Positions 11,300 to 22,641 of a stretch of 64,000 nucleotides of DNA are shown here, piece by piece. The position numbers and the translations under genes were made by a program. The notes under the pieces were generated by a model. It saw only the letters and a program-made list of their open reading frames with translations, was not told the origin of the DNA and made no database searches. Source of the DNA: Candidatus Thioglobus sp. MED-G25 (GTDB lineage: Bacteria; Pseudomonadota; Gammaproteobacteria; Arenicellales; UBA868); contig NTKC01000006.1 of NCBI GenBank assembly GCA_002456995.1, positions 29,940 through 93,939 on the forward strand, in the 5' to 3' direction. Each line of letters opens with the position of its first letter. Within the stretch, counting starts at the first letter, position 1.

Positions 11300-12880
11300 T
11301 TATAATTCTTTGGTATTCTTGAACTGAACATCCGGCCAGCGCTCCATGGCCAAACTTAAATTAGCCAGATTCGGCGCGATATAGGTTAGATCTCCGCCCG
11401 CATCAAGTGCCAGATTCTGTCTAGCTTTTCTCTGAAATGCTTCAAAATCAGACTTTTTATCGCAGACAACCCAGCGAGCAGTCGCTACCTGCACCGATTC
11501 AAAGCTGCAGTCCACACCATATTCATGCTGCAGGCGGTGTACGACCACGTCAAACTGCAGTATTCCGATCGCACCCAGGATTACATCATTCGACATCAGT
11601 GGCCTGAACACCTGGGTCGCACCTTCTTCGCTCAACTGATCTAGCCCTTTGTGCAGCGCCTTTGCCCGCAACGGGTCATCGAGGCGTACCCGTCGAAAAA
11701 GCTCCGGGGCAAAATTGGGCACACCTGCAAACTTTAGATTCTCGCCCTCGGTAAATGTATCTCCAATCTGGATAGTACCGTGATTGTGCAAACCGATGAT
11801 GTCACCCGCGTAGGCAGACTCCACCGACTCGCGTTTTGAGGCCAGAAAGGTGATGGCCCTGTGAATCGGCGTGGTCCGATCTGCTCGGACTTGATGAAGC
11901 TTGATACCCGGCCGATAAACACCGGAATTAATGCGTAGAAATGCCACCCGATCATGATGTGAGGGGTCCATGTTGGCTTGAATCTTGAAGACAAACCCCG
12001 TAAATTTTTTCTCACCGCTATCGACTTTCCTGGAGCCGGCATCCCGAGGCCCCGGACAGGGCGCGTAGTCTACAAAACAGTCAATCAACTCGTCAGTACC
12101 TTCACTGGCAAGTGCTGAACCGAAAAAAACAGGCGTTAACTGCGCCTGCAGATAGGCCTGCAAATCAAAAGTGTAACTGGCTCCAGTCAGCAGCTCGATC
12201 TCCTCCCGCAGCCGATCAGCATCCGCACCAATCGCGTCGTCCAGATCATGATTTGAAAGACCGCAGATTGTCCTTTCACCCGACACCGAATTTCCTGATT
12301 TTCTTTCAAACAGGTGAATGCTGTCATCGTAAAGTCGGTAGACCCCACAAAAATGGCGCCCAGTCCCCACAGGCCATGTCATGGGTGCGCACCGAATTCC
12401 CAACACCGACTCCACCTCGTCCAGCAGTTCTACCGGATCGCGGCCTTCCCGATCAAGCTTATTGATGAACGTCATAATCGGTGTATCGCGCAGCCTGCAC
12501 ACCTCCATCAGCTTAATGGTTCTGTCTTCTACGCCCTTTGCTGCATCGATTACCATCAGTGCGGAATCTACCGCTGTCAAAGTACGATAGGTATCCTCCG
12601 AGAAATCGGCATGCCCCGGCGTATCTAACAGATTGATAACATGTTCACGATATTCAAACTGCATGACTGAAGACGTTACGGATATCCCCCTTTCCTTCTC
12701 CATCTTCATCCAATCTGAAGTCGCATAACGTCCTGTCTTACGGGCTCGCACCGTGCCCGCCGCCTGGATCGCGCCACCATAGTGAAGAAATTTCTCCGTC
12801 AGGGTCGTCTTCCCCGCATCGGGATGCGAGATGATGGCGAAAGTCCGCCGACGATTAACTTGGTTCACGTGTTCATCCAT
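11300..12880 (-). CDS. prfC: Peptide chain release factor 3
   Basis: GTPase [48 protein letters not shown]. Confidence 0.95.
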   Translation of the reverse strand: MDEHVNQVNRRRTFAIISHPDAGKTTLTEKFLHYGGAIQAAGTVRARKTGRYATSDWMKMEKERGISVTSSVMQFEYREHVINLLDTPGHADFSEDTYRTLTAVDSALMVIDAAKGVEDRTIKLMEVCRLRDTPIMTFINKLDREGRDPVELLDEVESVLGIRCAPMTWPVGTGRHFCGVYRLYDDSIHLFERKSGNSVSGERTICGLSNHDLDDAIGADADRLREEIELLTGASYTFDLQAYLQAQLTPVFFGSALASEGTDELIDCFVDYAPCPGPRDAGSRKVDSGEKKFTGFVFKIQANMDPSHHDRVAFLRINSGVYRPGIKLHQVRADRTTPIHRAITFLASKRESVESAYAGDIIGLHNHGTIQIGDTFTEGENLKFAGVPNFAPELFRRVRLDDPLRAKALHKGLDQLSEEGATQVFRPLMSNDVILGAIGILQFDVVVHRLQHEYGVDCSFESVQVATARWVVCDKKSDFEAFQRKARQNLALDAGGDLTYIAPNLANLSLAMERWPDVQFKNTKEL

Positions 12881-12914
12881 AACTCAAGCCAGCTAGCGTG
12901 TGAAAAAAGCGCGA

Positions 12915-12920
12915 ATTATA
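12915..12920 (-). promoter_or_regulatory. Probable sigma70 -10 element of prfC
   Basis: TATAAT on the minus strand, 34 nt upstream of the prfC ATG; -35 is poor. Confidence 0.4.
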
Positions 12921-13013
12921 GCGAACAACGAGCCATCGGAGTCCCCCATGGTGATTCTAGCCAGCGCTTTAATGCGAGTCCTTCAGGAACTTACGGCGGT
13001 CCATTAGCTACTA

Positions 13014-14324
13014 TCAGACTTTTTGGGCATACAGATCATGGTTGTCGCTTCCGGTAATACGGACATCAACAAACTGCCCCGGTTCAATATCAACACCATC
13101 GTGAACGATGACAACACCGTCGATCTCGGGTGATTCTCCAGTGCTGCGGGCGAGCACACCTGACTCGGTGTGAGCATCGACTAGAACCGCACATGTTTGG
13201 CCAATTCTACGCCGCAATCTTTGAGCAGAGACTTCTTCCTGTACAGCCATGAAACGGGCCAAGCGTTCTTCCCTGACTTCCTCAGGAACCGGATTATCCA
13301 ACTCATTAGCAGCAGCTCCCTGTATCGGTGAATAGGCAAAACAGCCCACTCTGTCGAGTTGTGCCTCGGTCAAAAAATCAAGCAACAATTTAAATTCATC
13401 CTCCGTCTCGCCAGGAAACCCAACTATGAAAGTACTGCGGATAGTGAGTTCTGGACAAATACTTCGCCACATACGAATACGCGCCAGATTATTTTCAGCA
13501 TTGGCTGGACGTTTCATACGCTTGAGAACACGCGGTACACAGTGTTGGAACGGCACATCCAGATATGGCACGACAAACCCTTCACTCATAAGCGGTATCA
13601 ATTCGTCGATGTGGGGATAAGGATACACATAGTGAAGTCGCACCCAGATGCCCAGTTCACCGAGCACCCGGGTCAGGTCATTGATATGCGAACGCATCGG
13701 ACGCCCACGGGTCAGTTCCGTACGGTACTTCACGTCCGCACCATACGCAGCAGTGTCTTGAGAGACCACCAACAACTCCTTGACACCTGCATCGACCAAT
13801 GCGCTGGCTTCATCAATAATGTCGTGGATAGATCGACTGACCAGACGGCCACGCATTCCTGGAATCACGCAGAATGTACAGGAGTTATTACACCCTTCAG
13901 CGATCTTAAGATACGCGTAATGGCGCGGCGTTAGTTTTATTCCCCCGGGTGGCAACAAATCATGAAATGGGGCATGACCAGGGGGCAACTCCGCTCGAAC
14001 TGCCTCCATAACGGACTCTGCAGAATCGGGTCCAGTTACAGCAACCAGTTCAGGGAAGCGTCTCAGCATCTCCTGATTTCGAGTCCCCAAACATCCAGTA
14101 ACAATGACTCTCCCGTTCTCATCGAGTGCTTCGGTTATTGCCTCCAGGGATTCTTCAACGGCAGCCTGGATAAAGCCACACGTATTAACCACCACTATGC
14201 TCGCATCGGAATAGTTGTCCGAAATTACATAGCCTTCAGCACGCAGCTGGGTCAGTATCCGCTCAGAATCAACCAGGGCCTTGGGGCAACCAAGACTGAC
14301 AAATCCGACTCGGGGGCTCTTCAT
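13014..14324 (-). CDS. rimO: Ribosomal protein S12 methylthiotransferase
   Basis: [17 protein letters not shown], radical [18 protein letters not shown]-like C-terminus. Confidence 0.95.
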   Translation of the reverse strand: MKSPRVGFVSLGCPKALVDSERILTQLRAEGYVISDNYSDASIVVVNTCGFIQAAVEESLEAITEALDENGRVIVTGCLGTRNQEMLRRFPELVAVTGPDSAESVMEAVRAELPPGHAPFHDLLPPGGIKLTPRHYAYLKIAEGCNNSCTFCVIPGMRGRLVSRSIHDIIDEASALVDAGVKELLVVSQDTAAYGADVKYRTELTRGRPMRSHINDLTRVLGELGIWVRLHYVYPYPHIDELIPLMSEGFVVPYLDVPFQHCVPRVLKRMKRPANAENNLARIRMWRSICPELTIRSTFIVGFPGETEDEFKLLLDFLTEAQLDRVGCFAYSPIQGAAANELDNPVPEEVREERLARFMAVQEEVSAQRLRRRIGQTCAVLVDAHTESGVLARSTGESPEIDGVVIVHDGVDIEPGQFVDVRITGSDNHDLYAQKV

Positions 14325-14351
14325 TTATTTAACACTCGTTTGAGGAGAGGC

Positions 14352-15176
14352 TTAGCCGAGCAGTTCGCGTCGAATCTTCATCTTCTGAAGAATAGTCGTG
14401 CCTATTTCTTCTATCGACATTTGAGTCGTATCCGCAAACGAAATCGAGTGGCGCCGAAAAGTAGCCTGGCCTTGGGCCAACTCATATTCGCACTGTTGTC
14501 GGGATGAATATCGGCTGTCTGGTCTGCGCTCCGTACGAATTTGGCAGAGTCGCTCAGACTCTATGGTCAGGCCAAACAGGCGAGCGCGAAACGGCTGCAA
14601 AATCGCTGGCAGTGCACCGTCATTAAAATCTTCTTCCGTCAGTGGATAATTCGCGCAAAACAGGCCGAAATGAATGGCCAGATACAAACAGACCGGGGTT
14701 TTACCAGTCCTCGACACGCCCAAGATGATGAGATCTGCCTTATTATAGTCATCGATACTGACACCATCGTCACAGTCCATCGCATAGTGGACTGCACTGA
14801 TACGTGAAGTGTAGCGATCTCGGTCGACCACACCATGACTATGGCCGATTTGGTGGCTCGACGCCGACTGTAGTTCCGTCTCTAACGGCTTCAGAAACGT
14901 TCCGAATAAATCGACGAAAAAACCGCGGGCTTGCCGAATACCTTCAAAAAGCTGTGGACTGACGAAAGTGGCGAAGATCAAGGGCCTTGCGTTGTCATTA
15001 TCAGCCGCTTCGTTGATCTCGCGAACAACGTGTACCATCTTTTCAGGGGTGTCGATAAATGGCAGGGCTCTTGTGTGAAATTTTACGTCCGGGAACTGAG
15101 TCAACAGGCTGTGACTGAGGACCTCTGCAGTGATCCCGGTTCGATCGGACACAACAAATACGGTTCTTTTTGACAA
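14352..15176 (-). CDS. ppsR: PEP synthetase regulatory protein (kinase/pyrophosphorylase, DUF299)
   Basis: VFVVSDRTGITAEVLSHSLLTQFP, LGVSRTGKTPVCLYLA; divergent from ppsA. Confidence 0.93.
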   Translation of the reverse strand: MSKRTVFVVSDRTGITAEVLSHSLLTQFPDVKFHTRALPFIDTPEKMVHVVREINEAADNDNARPLIFATFVSPQLFEGIRQARGFFVDLFGTFLKPLETELQSASSHQIGHSHGVVDRDRYTSRISAVHYAMDCDDGVSIDDYNKADLIILGVSRTGKTPVCLYLAIHFGLFCANYPLTEEDFNDGALPAILQPFRARLFGLTIESERLCQIRTERRPDSRYSSRQQCEYELAQGQATFRRHSISFADTTQMSIEEIGTTILQKMKIRRELLG

Positions 15177-15311
15177 TTTGGTCTAGCCTCGCAATGGGTC
15201 TGTCGAGCAAAATAGGCCCTGGCCGTCAAGTTATCGGTTCTGTTCCAGACAACCGGAGCATAAGATGGCAACGGTCCGGCCACATAATATTGTCTAACAA
15301 ATGGTGGGTAA

Positions 15312-17675
15312 GTGAAAGAATATATTGCCTGGTTTGATCAGATAAGCTTGGATGATGTAAGCCGCGTTGGCGGCAAAAACGCATCATTGGGCGAGATGAT
15401 TTCGAGCTTTTCCTCTGCTGGAATTCAAGTTCCCGGAGGATTTGCGACCACTGTCCATGCCTACCGGGATCATCTGGTGGCCTCCGGATTGAAGGATCAG
15501 ATTGAAGCTGTCCTGGCTCAACTGGACGTCAGCGATGTGAAACAGCTGGCCGAGGTGGGAGCTACAATCAGAGAGTGGCTTGTCAACGCGCCACTGACCA
15601 GCAATCTGGAAGATGCGATTGAAGCTGCGTACCTGAAACTAGGGAATTCAGCTGACACACCTGTCGCAGTGCGGTCATCTGCCACCGCCGAGGATCTCCC
15701 CGATGCATCTTTTGCTGGCCAGCAGGAAACTTTTCTCAATGTGCGAGGCATAGCCCCCGTACTGATAGCCGTCCGCGAAGTATTTGCATCGCTTTTTAAT
15801 GACCGGGCAATTTCTTATCGAGCCCACCAGGGCTACGATCATAGTGAAGTGGCTTTATCAGTTGGTATACAGCAAATGGTTCGCAGTGATCTTGGATCAA
15901 GTGGTGTGATGTTTACACTTGATACTGAATCTGGTTACGACGATGTCGTGTTTATCACAGCTTCGTGGGGGCTTGGCGAAACCATCGTGCAAGGCGCTGT
16001 GAACCCGGATGAGTTCTATGTGCACAAACCCACACTGCGTGCCCAGAGACCAGCTATCCTTCGCCGCAAAATTGGCAGCAAAGCCAGCAAGATGATCTAT
16101 GCGGACGATTCCGCAACCGAAACCACACGGGTCATCGAAACAACCGCAGCCGAACGACAGCACTTTTCGCTGTCTGATGCGCAGATCGAAGAACTGGCAC
16201 AGCAGGCGATCCGAATAGAACAGCACTATGGCCGCCCGATGGACATTGAGTGGGGCCTCGATGGCGAAACGCAAGAACTGTGGATCCTCCAAGCACGACC
16301 GGAAACGGTAAAGAGCCGTGTCACACAACAGTCGCTTGAGCGATATCATCTTCAAGAAACTGCGATAGTGCTGACAGAAGGTCGCAGCGTTGGTCAGAAA
16401 ATCGGCAGCGGTACGGTCCGCGTAGTGAACTCCATCACCGAACTAGATTTAGTTAAAACGGGTGATATTCTGGTAACTGATATGACCGACCCAGACTGGG
16501 AACCGATCATGAAACGGGCAGCAGCAATTGTCACCAATCGGGGAGGTCGCACCTGCCACGCTGCTATCATTGCCCGGGAACTCGGCATTCCGGCCGTTGT
16601 TGGTTGTGGAGATGCCACACGGCAACTGTCTAAAATTAGCACCGCCACTGTCAGTTGTGCTCAAGGCGACACTGGCTATGTTTATCAAGGAGAACTGGAT
16701 TTCGAGATCGAAACTGTCCCGCTCGGTGATATGCCGAATCTCCCCTTCAAAATTACCATGAATGTCGGCAACCCCGACCGAGCTTTTGATTTTCAGAAAC
16801 TACCACATGCAGGTGTGGGCTTGGCGCGTTTAGAGTTTATTATCAATAACACTATTGGTATTCATCCCAAGGCCCTGCTCCACAGTAACCAGATCCCTCA
16901 GAACGTCAGGGATCAAATCAATACCGCGTCGGCTGGTTATGCCGACCCCATAGACTTTTTTGTACGCAAGCTTGCCGAGGGAATCTCTACGATTACAGCC
17001 GCCTTTTCTCCACATCCCGTGATTGTTCGGTTGTCCGACTTCAAATCCAATGAATACGCAAATCTCATCGGCGGTAGTGCCTTTGAACCTCATGAGGAGA
17101 ACCCAATGCTCGGGCTGAGAGGCGCATCTCGATACCTAGACGCAGGGTTTCGTGAATGCTTTGAACTAGAATGCCGTGCTCTCAAATATGTTCGTGAGAA
17201 AATGGGGCTAACAAACCTCTGGATCATGGTGCCATTCGTACGCACGGTGGTAGAGGCAGAACAAGTGATCGCCTTGCTAGCAGAAAATGGTCTTAACCGA
17301 GGTCAGAACGATCTTAAGATCATCATGATGTGCGAGCTCCCATCAAATGCACTCCTCGCAGAATCGTTTCTACAGCATTTTGACGGTTTTTCGATCGGAT
17401 CGAATGACATGACCCAACTCACTTTGGGTCTGGACCGCGACTCGGCTGACATTGCTCATCTGTTCGATGAACGCGATGCAGCTGTCAAAATGCTACTGCA
17501 ACTAGCAATTTCAGCCTGTCAAAAACAGGGTAAGTATGTTGGGATCTGTGGCCAAGGCCCCTCTGACCATCCTGATCTGGCGCGCTGGCTGATGGAACAA
17601 GGCATCGACACCGTGTCTTTAAATCCTGACAGCGTCATTGAAACCTGGTTATTTCTCAGCGGTGAACAATCCTGA
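15312..17675 (+). CDS. ppsA: Phosphoenolpyruvate synthase (GTG start)
   Basis: [34 protein letters not shown] (phospho-His loop), [18 protein letters not shown]. Confidence 0.95.
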   Translation: MKEYIAWFDQISLDDVSRVGGKNASLGEMISSFSSAGIQVPGGFATTVHAYRDHLVASGLKDQIEAVLAQLDVSDVKQLAEVGATIREWLVNAPLTSNLEDAIEAAYLKLGNSADTPVAVRSSATAEDLPDASFAGQQETFLNVRGIAPVLIAVREVFASLFNDRAISYRAHQGYDHSEVALSVGIQQMVRSDLGSSGVMFTLDTESGYDDVVFITASWGLGETIVQGAVNPDEFYVHKPTLRAQRPAILRRKIGSKASKMIYADDSATETTRVIETTAAERQHFSLSDAQIEELAQQAIRIEQHYGRPMDIEWGLDGETQELWILQARPETVKSRVTQQSLERYHLQETAIVLTEGRSVGQKIGSGTVRVVNSITELDLVKTGDILVTDMTDPDWEPIMKRAAAIVTNRGGRTCHAAIIARELGIPAVVGCGDATRQLSKISTATVSCAQGDTGYVYQGELDFEIETVPLGDMPNLPFKITMNVGNPDRAFDFQKLPHAGVGLARLEFIINNTIGIHPKALLHSNQIPQNVRDQINTASAGYADPIDFFVRKLAEGISTITAAFSPHPVIVRLSDFKSNEYANLIGGSAFEPHEENPMLGLRGASRYLDAGFRECFELECRALKYVREKMGLTNLWIMVPFVRTVVEAEQVIALLAENGLNRGQNDLKIIMMCELPSNALLAESFLQHFDGFSIGSNDMTQLTLGLDRDSADIAHLFDERDAAVKMLLQLAISACQKQGKYVGICGQGPSDHPDLARWLMEQGIDTVSLNPDSVIETWLFLSGEQS

Positions 17676-17685
17676 CTCAGTTTTG

Positions 17686-18594
17686 TTAGCTACAGCCAGC
17701 ATCGATCCAGCCCTCACTGACCATCACACAAGTACCGCCAACCCAACTGGCAACAACACAACCGTTTTCTTTCCTCGCACGAATCCGCAGAACACTTCTC
17801 CGGCCCAGTTCTATTCCTTGAAATACGCACCAGCTGAATTCACCGTCACCCTCTGATCGATGATGTGACAAAAGAGCTGCCAGTGCACAGTTGGCACTGC
17901 CAGTTGCCGGATCCTCGGCAACACCGTCAAGAGGAGCAAATACGCGGGCCTGAATGTCCGCACCACCAGTCTTGGATGTATAAACATGTACATAAGGCAC
18001 TGCGCCCTCAACAAGAAGACGTTCGAATCCAGCCATATCTATTCGTACCTGGGCTAGAACGGCCGAGTCTACGACTTCCACAAAAAGAAAAGGAAGCCCC
18101 ACCGATGCGACCGTTGGAGCATGTGTGGTCACAACGATTTCGTTTTCACGCAACGACAAAGCTTTAGCCACCGACCCAATCGCTGGGAATTCTTGCAGTG
18201 TCAGGACCTGTGGTGCCTTGAGCTCAAACGAGGTTGGAGCGCCTGGATCGACCTGAATCTCGATTGATACGAGGCCTGCCTTCTCTTCAAACAAGACGGT
18301 ACCTGGAATCTCTTTACCCAGCGCTCCGGTTTCGGCCAGAACAAATGCAGTTCCAATATTTGGGTGGCCGGCGAAAGGAATTTCTGTTGTGGGGGTAAAA
18401 ATTCGTACCTTCCGTGTGTGGCCTGCTTCAGCAGGTAACACAAATGCTGTCTCTGAGAAATTGAACTCCCGCGCAATCTGCTGCATCTGCCAATCTGATA
18501 ATTTCTGAGCGTCTGGTAACACAGCCAGCTGGTTACCACCGAACCGCTGTTCAGTAAACACGTCACAAATAAAGTAGTGATACTTCACAGGCAA
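17686..18594 (-). CDS. PhzF family isomerase/epimerase
   Basis: FTEQRFGGNQLAVLPDA, REFNFSETAFVLP, TPTTEIPFAGHPNIGTA, EDPATGSANCALAA. Confidence 0.9.
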   Translation of the reverse strand: MPVKYHYFICDVFTEQRFGGNQLAVLPDAQKLSDWQMQQIAREFNFSETAFVLPAEAGHTRKVRIFTPTTEIPFAGHPNIGTAFVLAETGALGKEIPGTVLFEEKAGLVSIEIQVDPGAPTSFELKAPQVLTLQEFPAIGSVAKALSLRENEIVVTTHAPTVASVGLPFLFVEVVDSAVLAQVRIDMAGFERLLVEGAVPYVHVYTSKTGGADIQARVFAPLDGVAEDPATGSANCALAALLSHHRSEGDGEFSWCVFQGIELGRRSVLRIRARKENGCVVASWVGGTCVMVSEGWIDAGCS

Positions 18595-18627
18595 TTTACA
18601 GAACTGTCTCGGTCAATTCGATTGCAT

Positions 18628-19131
18628 TTACGCCACGACGAATTCCCGGACGCTCCATCGAGTAGGTTTTGCAGTCAGTACAAGACATGATGCGCCTCCT
18701 TTAGTTCTGACCCGTCCTGCGGCACCAGGGTTAACAACCCACGGATGAATTGTTGTATCTATTCGCCGGATGTGAGTATGACCGTAAGCGATCGCTTGGG
18801 TGTCAGGATACTTGTGCCGCAGTCGGCTATGGTAATTGGCGGTGTCCCAGATCTGGTGGCCGTGTTCGATGGCAAGAACACCACCTGGTAGATCAATCTG
18901 CAGGCTTTTCGGCAGTTTGGATAAGACAAGATGTTCATCTTCAGGCCACTTCTTAGGGACATCGTTATTGCCTGCCACCGCCAGCACATTTCCACACCTG
19001 GATTTGAGCACTGCCAGCACCGAGGCACTGCCGATGTCACCCGTGTGAACTACCAATTCCATACCGGCTGCCAGTTCCACGATTGAGTCATCGACCCAGC
19101 CATGGGTATCACCGAGCAGCAAAACCTTCAT
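18628..19131 (-). CDS. YfcE-type metallophosphoesterase
   Basis: LLLGDTHGW, VVHTGDIGS, GNNDVP, EHGHQ, YGHTH metal motifs. Confidence 0.88.
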   Translation of the reverse strand: MKVLLLGDTHGWVDDSIVELAAGMELVVHTGDIGSASVLAVLKSRCGNVLAVAGNNDVPKKWPEDEHLVLSKLPKSLQIDLPGGVLAIEHGHQIWDTANYHSRLRHKYPDTQAIAYGHTHIRRIDTTIHPWVVNPGAAGRVRTKGGASCLVLTAKPTRWSVREFVVA

Positions 19132-19214
19132 TTCACCACTACGACATCAGGATCATCTGTATCGGTGTGTTGTCTGACGTCGTCCCTGGGCGAAAGACTC
19201 ATTATTCGTACACC

Positions 19215-19231
19215 CGGTTGGGCTACAACCG
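19215..19231 (-). terminator. Weak terminator-like hairpin downstream of aprA
   Basis: CGGTTG-GGCTA-CAACCG perfect 6-bp stem, 43 nt past the aprA stop; no adjacent U-tract. Confidence 0.25.
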
Positions 19232-19273
19232 TCACGTCATCGCAGAAAAATATTTTGAAAGATGGGCCCCCAT

Positions 19274-21118
19274 TCAATCAACAATGTGATACACGGGGGC
19301 TTTCTCCATTGTCCACTCGCCGGACTCTTGGTCGTATTGGGATAAGGTAAAGCAGTGCCAATCAGTATCATCCAGTTTTGGATGATCGGCCCGATAGTAA
19401 TACCCAGGCCAACGGGTCTCAGTGCGGAACATTGTGTGGTGAGTCACTGATTCAGATGCCAGAACCCGGTGCTGTAGCTCCCAGGCCCGTTGTAGTTGGT
19501 GAAGATCTTCAGCCCCGAGATGGTCGAGGTCTTCTTTCAGCATATCCAGCAACTCTAATCCACGGGTCAGCATTGGCTCGTTGGTTATATAGTTAGCACT
19601 GATACCGCCGCAATACTCATCCATGATCTTTTCGAGTCGCTGTAACCCATGCAGCGGCAGGAGATAACTCGGCGACACGGTTCCTGCGACAATCTCATTT
19701 CGACCAACCTGGTAATTCTCTAGAGGCTGGAAGATCGTTTCCTTTAGGTCTTGATACTGTTTTTCACTGACCTGAAACTTGTCGTTCTTCATGTCATTCA
19801 CATAGTTTACCGCCGCCTTTGCAGCAATTCGTCCTTCCGTATACGATCCCGATGAGAATTTGTGAGCGGTACCACCGATCGTATCGCCGGCGCCGAATAG
19901 CCCGTCGACGGTCATCATTCGGTTATACCCCCACTGGTAATCTGACGGTGCATAATCTGAAGGTCCACTCGCCCAGGCACCCGAACAGGTCGCGTGAGAT
20001 CCCATAACATAAGGCTCCGAGGTGGTCAGTTCGGGATTAACATGCTTAGGATCAATATTCTGCGACGCCCAGACGACTGCCTGTCCGATCGTCATTCCCA
20101 AGAAGTTCTCCCAACCAACCTGCTCCTTGTGTGGATCCTGGAAAGCTTCTTTGGTCACCATGCGAATAGGACCCCTGCCAGCTTTCGTTTCTTCTAGGAA
20201 AGCGTGGTTGCGAAGGCAGGTAGGTACAGGGTGCCGATCGATATAATCTCCGACCAGTTCCTTCGTATGGTCATACCACTTAGATTCGTATTCTTCTCCG
20301 TAGGCATTCTCGGTGTACGTCTTGAGGTGAAGAAAATAGGCACCAACCGGTCCGTAACCATCCTTAAATCGGGTCAGCGTTATCCGATTCTCCATCTGCG
20401 TCATTTTTGCACCGACAAGTATCGGCAATGCATAAGCCGATGCACTGCTCCAAGGGGCGTACCACGTGCGACCCATGCCCTCACCGACTGCCCGCGGCTT
20501 AAAGATGTGTGAAGCACCGCCAGCGCAAACGATGACAGCTTTGGCACGGAAAACATAGAAATCTCCCGTTCGAACATTGAAACCGACCGCACCCGCAACT
20601 CGGTTAGGCTTTGCCTCATCCATCAGCAGGTGGGTCACCATAATGCGGTTGTATACTTCGGTAGCAGCTTTCCTGGCCGCCTCGGCCACGATCGGCTTGT
20701 AACTTTCGCCGTGTATCATGATCTGCCATTTCCCTTCACGCAGATATCGCCCGGTTTCCGGGTCTTTCATGATCGGCAGGCCCCACTCCTCAAACTTGTG
20801 CACACTAGAGTCAACGTGGCGAGCGATGTCATAACCCAGATCTTCACGAACAAGACCCATAAGGTCGTTGCGGGCGTAGCGGACATGGTCCTCAGGTTGG
20901 TTCTCGTCCCATTGCATACCCATGTAACAGTTGATTGCATATAGGCCCTGTGCAACAGCACCGCTGCGCTCAATATTTGCTTTTTCGACGCAAACGATCT
21001 TTAGATCCCGACCCCAATGCCTGGATTCGTAGGTAGCACCGCAACCGGCCATACCACCCCCGATCACAAGAATATCGGAATCGACGAATATAGTTTTTCT
21101 ATTCGAAAACAGGCCCAC
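19274..21118 (-). CDS. aprA: Adenylyl-sulfate (APS) reductase, alpha subunit (GTG start)
   Basis: DSDILVIGGGMAGCGATYESRHWG, EKANIERSGAVAQGLYAINCYMG; FAD fumarate-reductase fold, next to aprB. Confidence 0.95.
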   Translation of the reverse strand: MGLFSNRKTIFVDSDILVIGGGMAGCGATYESRHWGRDLKIVCVEKANIERSGAVAQGLYAINCYMGMQWDENQPEDHVRYARNDLMGLVREDLGYDIARHVDSSVHKFEEWGLPIMKDPETGRYLREGKWQIMIHGESYKPIVAEAARKAATEVYNRIMVTHLLMDEAKPNRVAGAVGFNVRTGDFYVFRAKAVIVCAGGASHIFKPRAVGEGMGRTWYAPWSSASAYALPILVGAKMTQMENRITLTRFKDGYGPVGAYFLHLKTYTENAYGEEYESKWYDHTKELVGDYIDRHPVPTCLRNHAFLEETKAGRGPIRMVTKEAFQDPHKEQVGWENFLGMTIGQAVVWASQNIDPKHVNPELTTSEPYVMGSHATCSGAWASGPSDYAPSDYQWGYNRMMTVDGLFGAGDTIGGTAHKFSSGSYTEGRIAAKAAVNYVNDMKNDKFQVSEKQYQDLKETIFQPLENYQVGRNEIVAGTVSPSYLLPLHGLQRLEKIMDEYCGGISANYITNEPMLTRGLELLDMLKEDLDHLGAEDLHQLQRAWELQHRVLASESVTHHTMFRTETRWPGYYYRADHPKLDDTDWHCFTLSQYDQESGEWTMEKAPVYHIVD

Positions 21119-21582
21119 TAGACCACCCCCTGTTTGAGTTGATCAGGTCTAAGAGCTGGTAATCCACCCGAAACATTCAGCACCTCCGGTTCGTGGGCCA
21201 GTTCTTGTGAATGAATGTCTTCAGCATTAGGTACTGGAAATTCAGCCGGTGACTGTATAGATCCCCATTTAGTGGTCCGGATCGGCGAGACGAAATTCTT
21301 TTCGCGGCCGTCACGGAACTTAATTTTCCAAGAAATCGTGCCCTTTTCTTCTTCCCGGAGTACTCGCACACTGTGTCCGAGTGGTGCGAAATCTGCATAA
21401 CCGCGGGCATCTATCGCATTTTGTGGACAGGCCTTTACGCAGGAATAACACTCCCAGCACATATTGGGCTCGATGTTATAGGCACGACGCGTCGTTTTAT
21501 CGATATGCATAATGTCGGAAGGACATATGTCGACACAATGTCCACAACCATCGCAACGAGTCATATAAACAAAAGTTGGCAT
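21118..21582 (-). CDS. aprB: Adenylyl-sulfate reductase, beta subunit (2x[4Fe-4S])
   Basis: CDGCGHCVDICPSDIMHID and CWECYSCVKACPQNAID; stop overlaps aprA GTG by one base (TAGTG). Confidence 0.95.
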   Translation of the reverse strand: MPTFVYMTRCDGCGHCVDICPSDIMHIDKTTRRAYNIEPNMCWECYSCVKACPQNAIDARGYADFAPLGHSVRVLREEEKGTISWKIKFRDGREKNFVSPIRTTKWGSIQSPAEFPVPNAEDIHSQELAHEPEVLNVSGGLPALRPDQLKQGVV

Positions 21583-21607
21583 GATGTTCCGTTATCTCCT
21601 GTATCGA

Positions 21608-22396
21608 TCAATACTGCCGAGGCAGTCTGTTGTTGCTTCCAAAAATTTCAGGTTTATCTGCGGGGGCTGGTAAATTGCTCCGTGAACCATCTGCCTCTGC
21701 GATACGTTTCTGCAGAGCAGCCGCTGGCTTGAAAAACATGTGCGAGAACTTTGACCACGGAACAGATCCAAAAAGTACTGCGGTCGCGATTAGGTATAAC
21801 GCAAACATAAGATTTGCCCCTGATACATCTGTTGCCTGCATCCACCCCCAAACCAGACCCAACGTCACGCTGATGAGTAGCGAAAGGATGAACAAGTCGG
21901 CACGCACAATACGAAATGGCGAGTGACCTTCTGCGACAACATCCACTCGAATGAAGAACCAAAACCAGTAGCCACCAACACAAACCAGTAGACCTCCGAT
22001 ATACCAGATTAAGGGCCAAATGGCGGGCGCAGGTGTGACAGACGTTGGATAGCAGAACACCAGAATGGCTGTGGCAATGACATGGGCGAGGAACCCGTAC
22101 ATAGTCAAAAGATGGGCAATTCTCCGCCGGGCATTACAGAATTCACCAGACATTAGGCCGTCGACCACGGCTGATCGTACCGCCAGGGCCACAACTTCCC
22201 CACCACCGACCTGTCGCGCCCCACTGTTTTTTTGTTGTTGCCAGTTTTTAAAGAAGTACTTGGCGCTTTTTTTATGAATGACGTCATAGAGCGTGCCACC
22301 CACGACCAGTACTACCATGATAATGACATACGCCTGCATGAAGGCCGGTGACAGAAAGCCCGAAATTTCGACGAAGGGATTGCTGGTGAACATCAC
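21608..22396 (-). CDS. aprM: APS reductase-associated membrane anchor (AprM-like)
   Basis: 262-aa polytopic protein immediately upstream of aprBA on the same strand; order aprM-aprB-aprA as in Allochromatium-type operons. Confidence 0.75.
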   Translation of the reverse strand: MMFTSNPFVEISGFLSPAFMQAYVIIMVVLVVGGTLYDVIHKKSAKYFFKNWQQQKNSGARQVGGGEVVALAVRSAVVDGLMSGEFCNARRRIAHLLTMYGFLAHVIATAILVFCYPTSVTPAPAIWPLIWYIGGLLVCVGGYWFWFFIRVDVVAEGHSPFRIVRADLFILSLLISVTLGLVWGWMQATDVSGANLMFALYLIATAVLFGSVPWSKFSHMFFKPAAALQKRIAEADGSRSNLPAPADKPEIFGSNNRLPRQY

Positions 22397-22641
22397 ATCA
22401 CTCCATGATTTCCTGGTATAGCGCCCGTATTAGATTAGGCAGTGGCCCAAGGGGTCCGTGTGATCTGCTTAAACCCTGTGGGAAGACCGAACTCTACGCC
22501 TTTGTTTGTGCCTAGACTAATCAGAATTTATCGCGACCGGGATAAATAACGTTTATTTCTACTGAGCACTCCGGCGTGTTATACCTCATAACTAACCAGC
22601 CCCAGCAGCAATCGACCAGTTCCCCACGAATCCAACATGTG

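Noticed and set aside
13359-13934. 191-aa plus-strand ORF
   Set aside because: Antisense to rimO; low-complexity shadow ORF.
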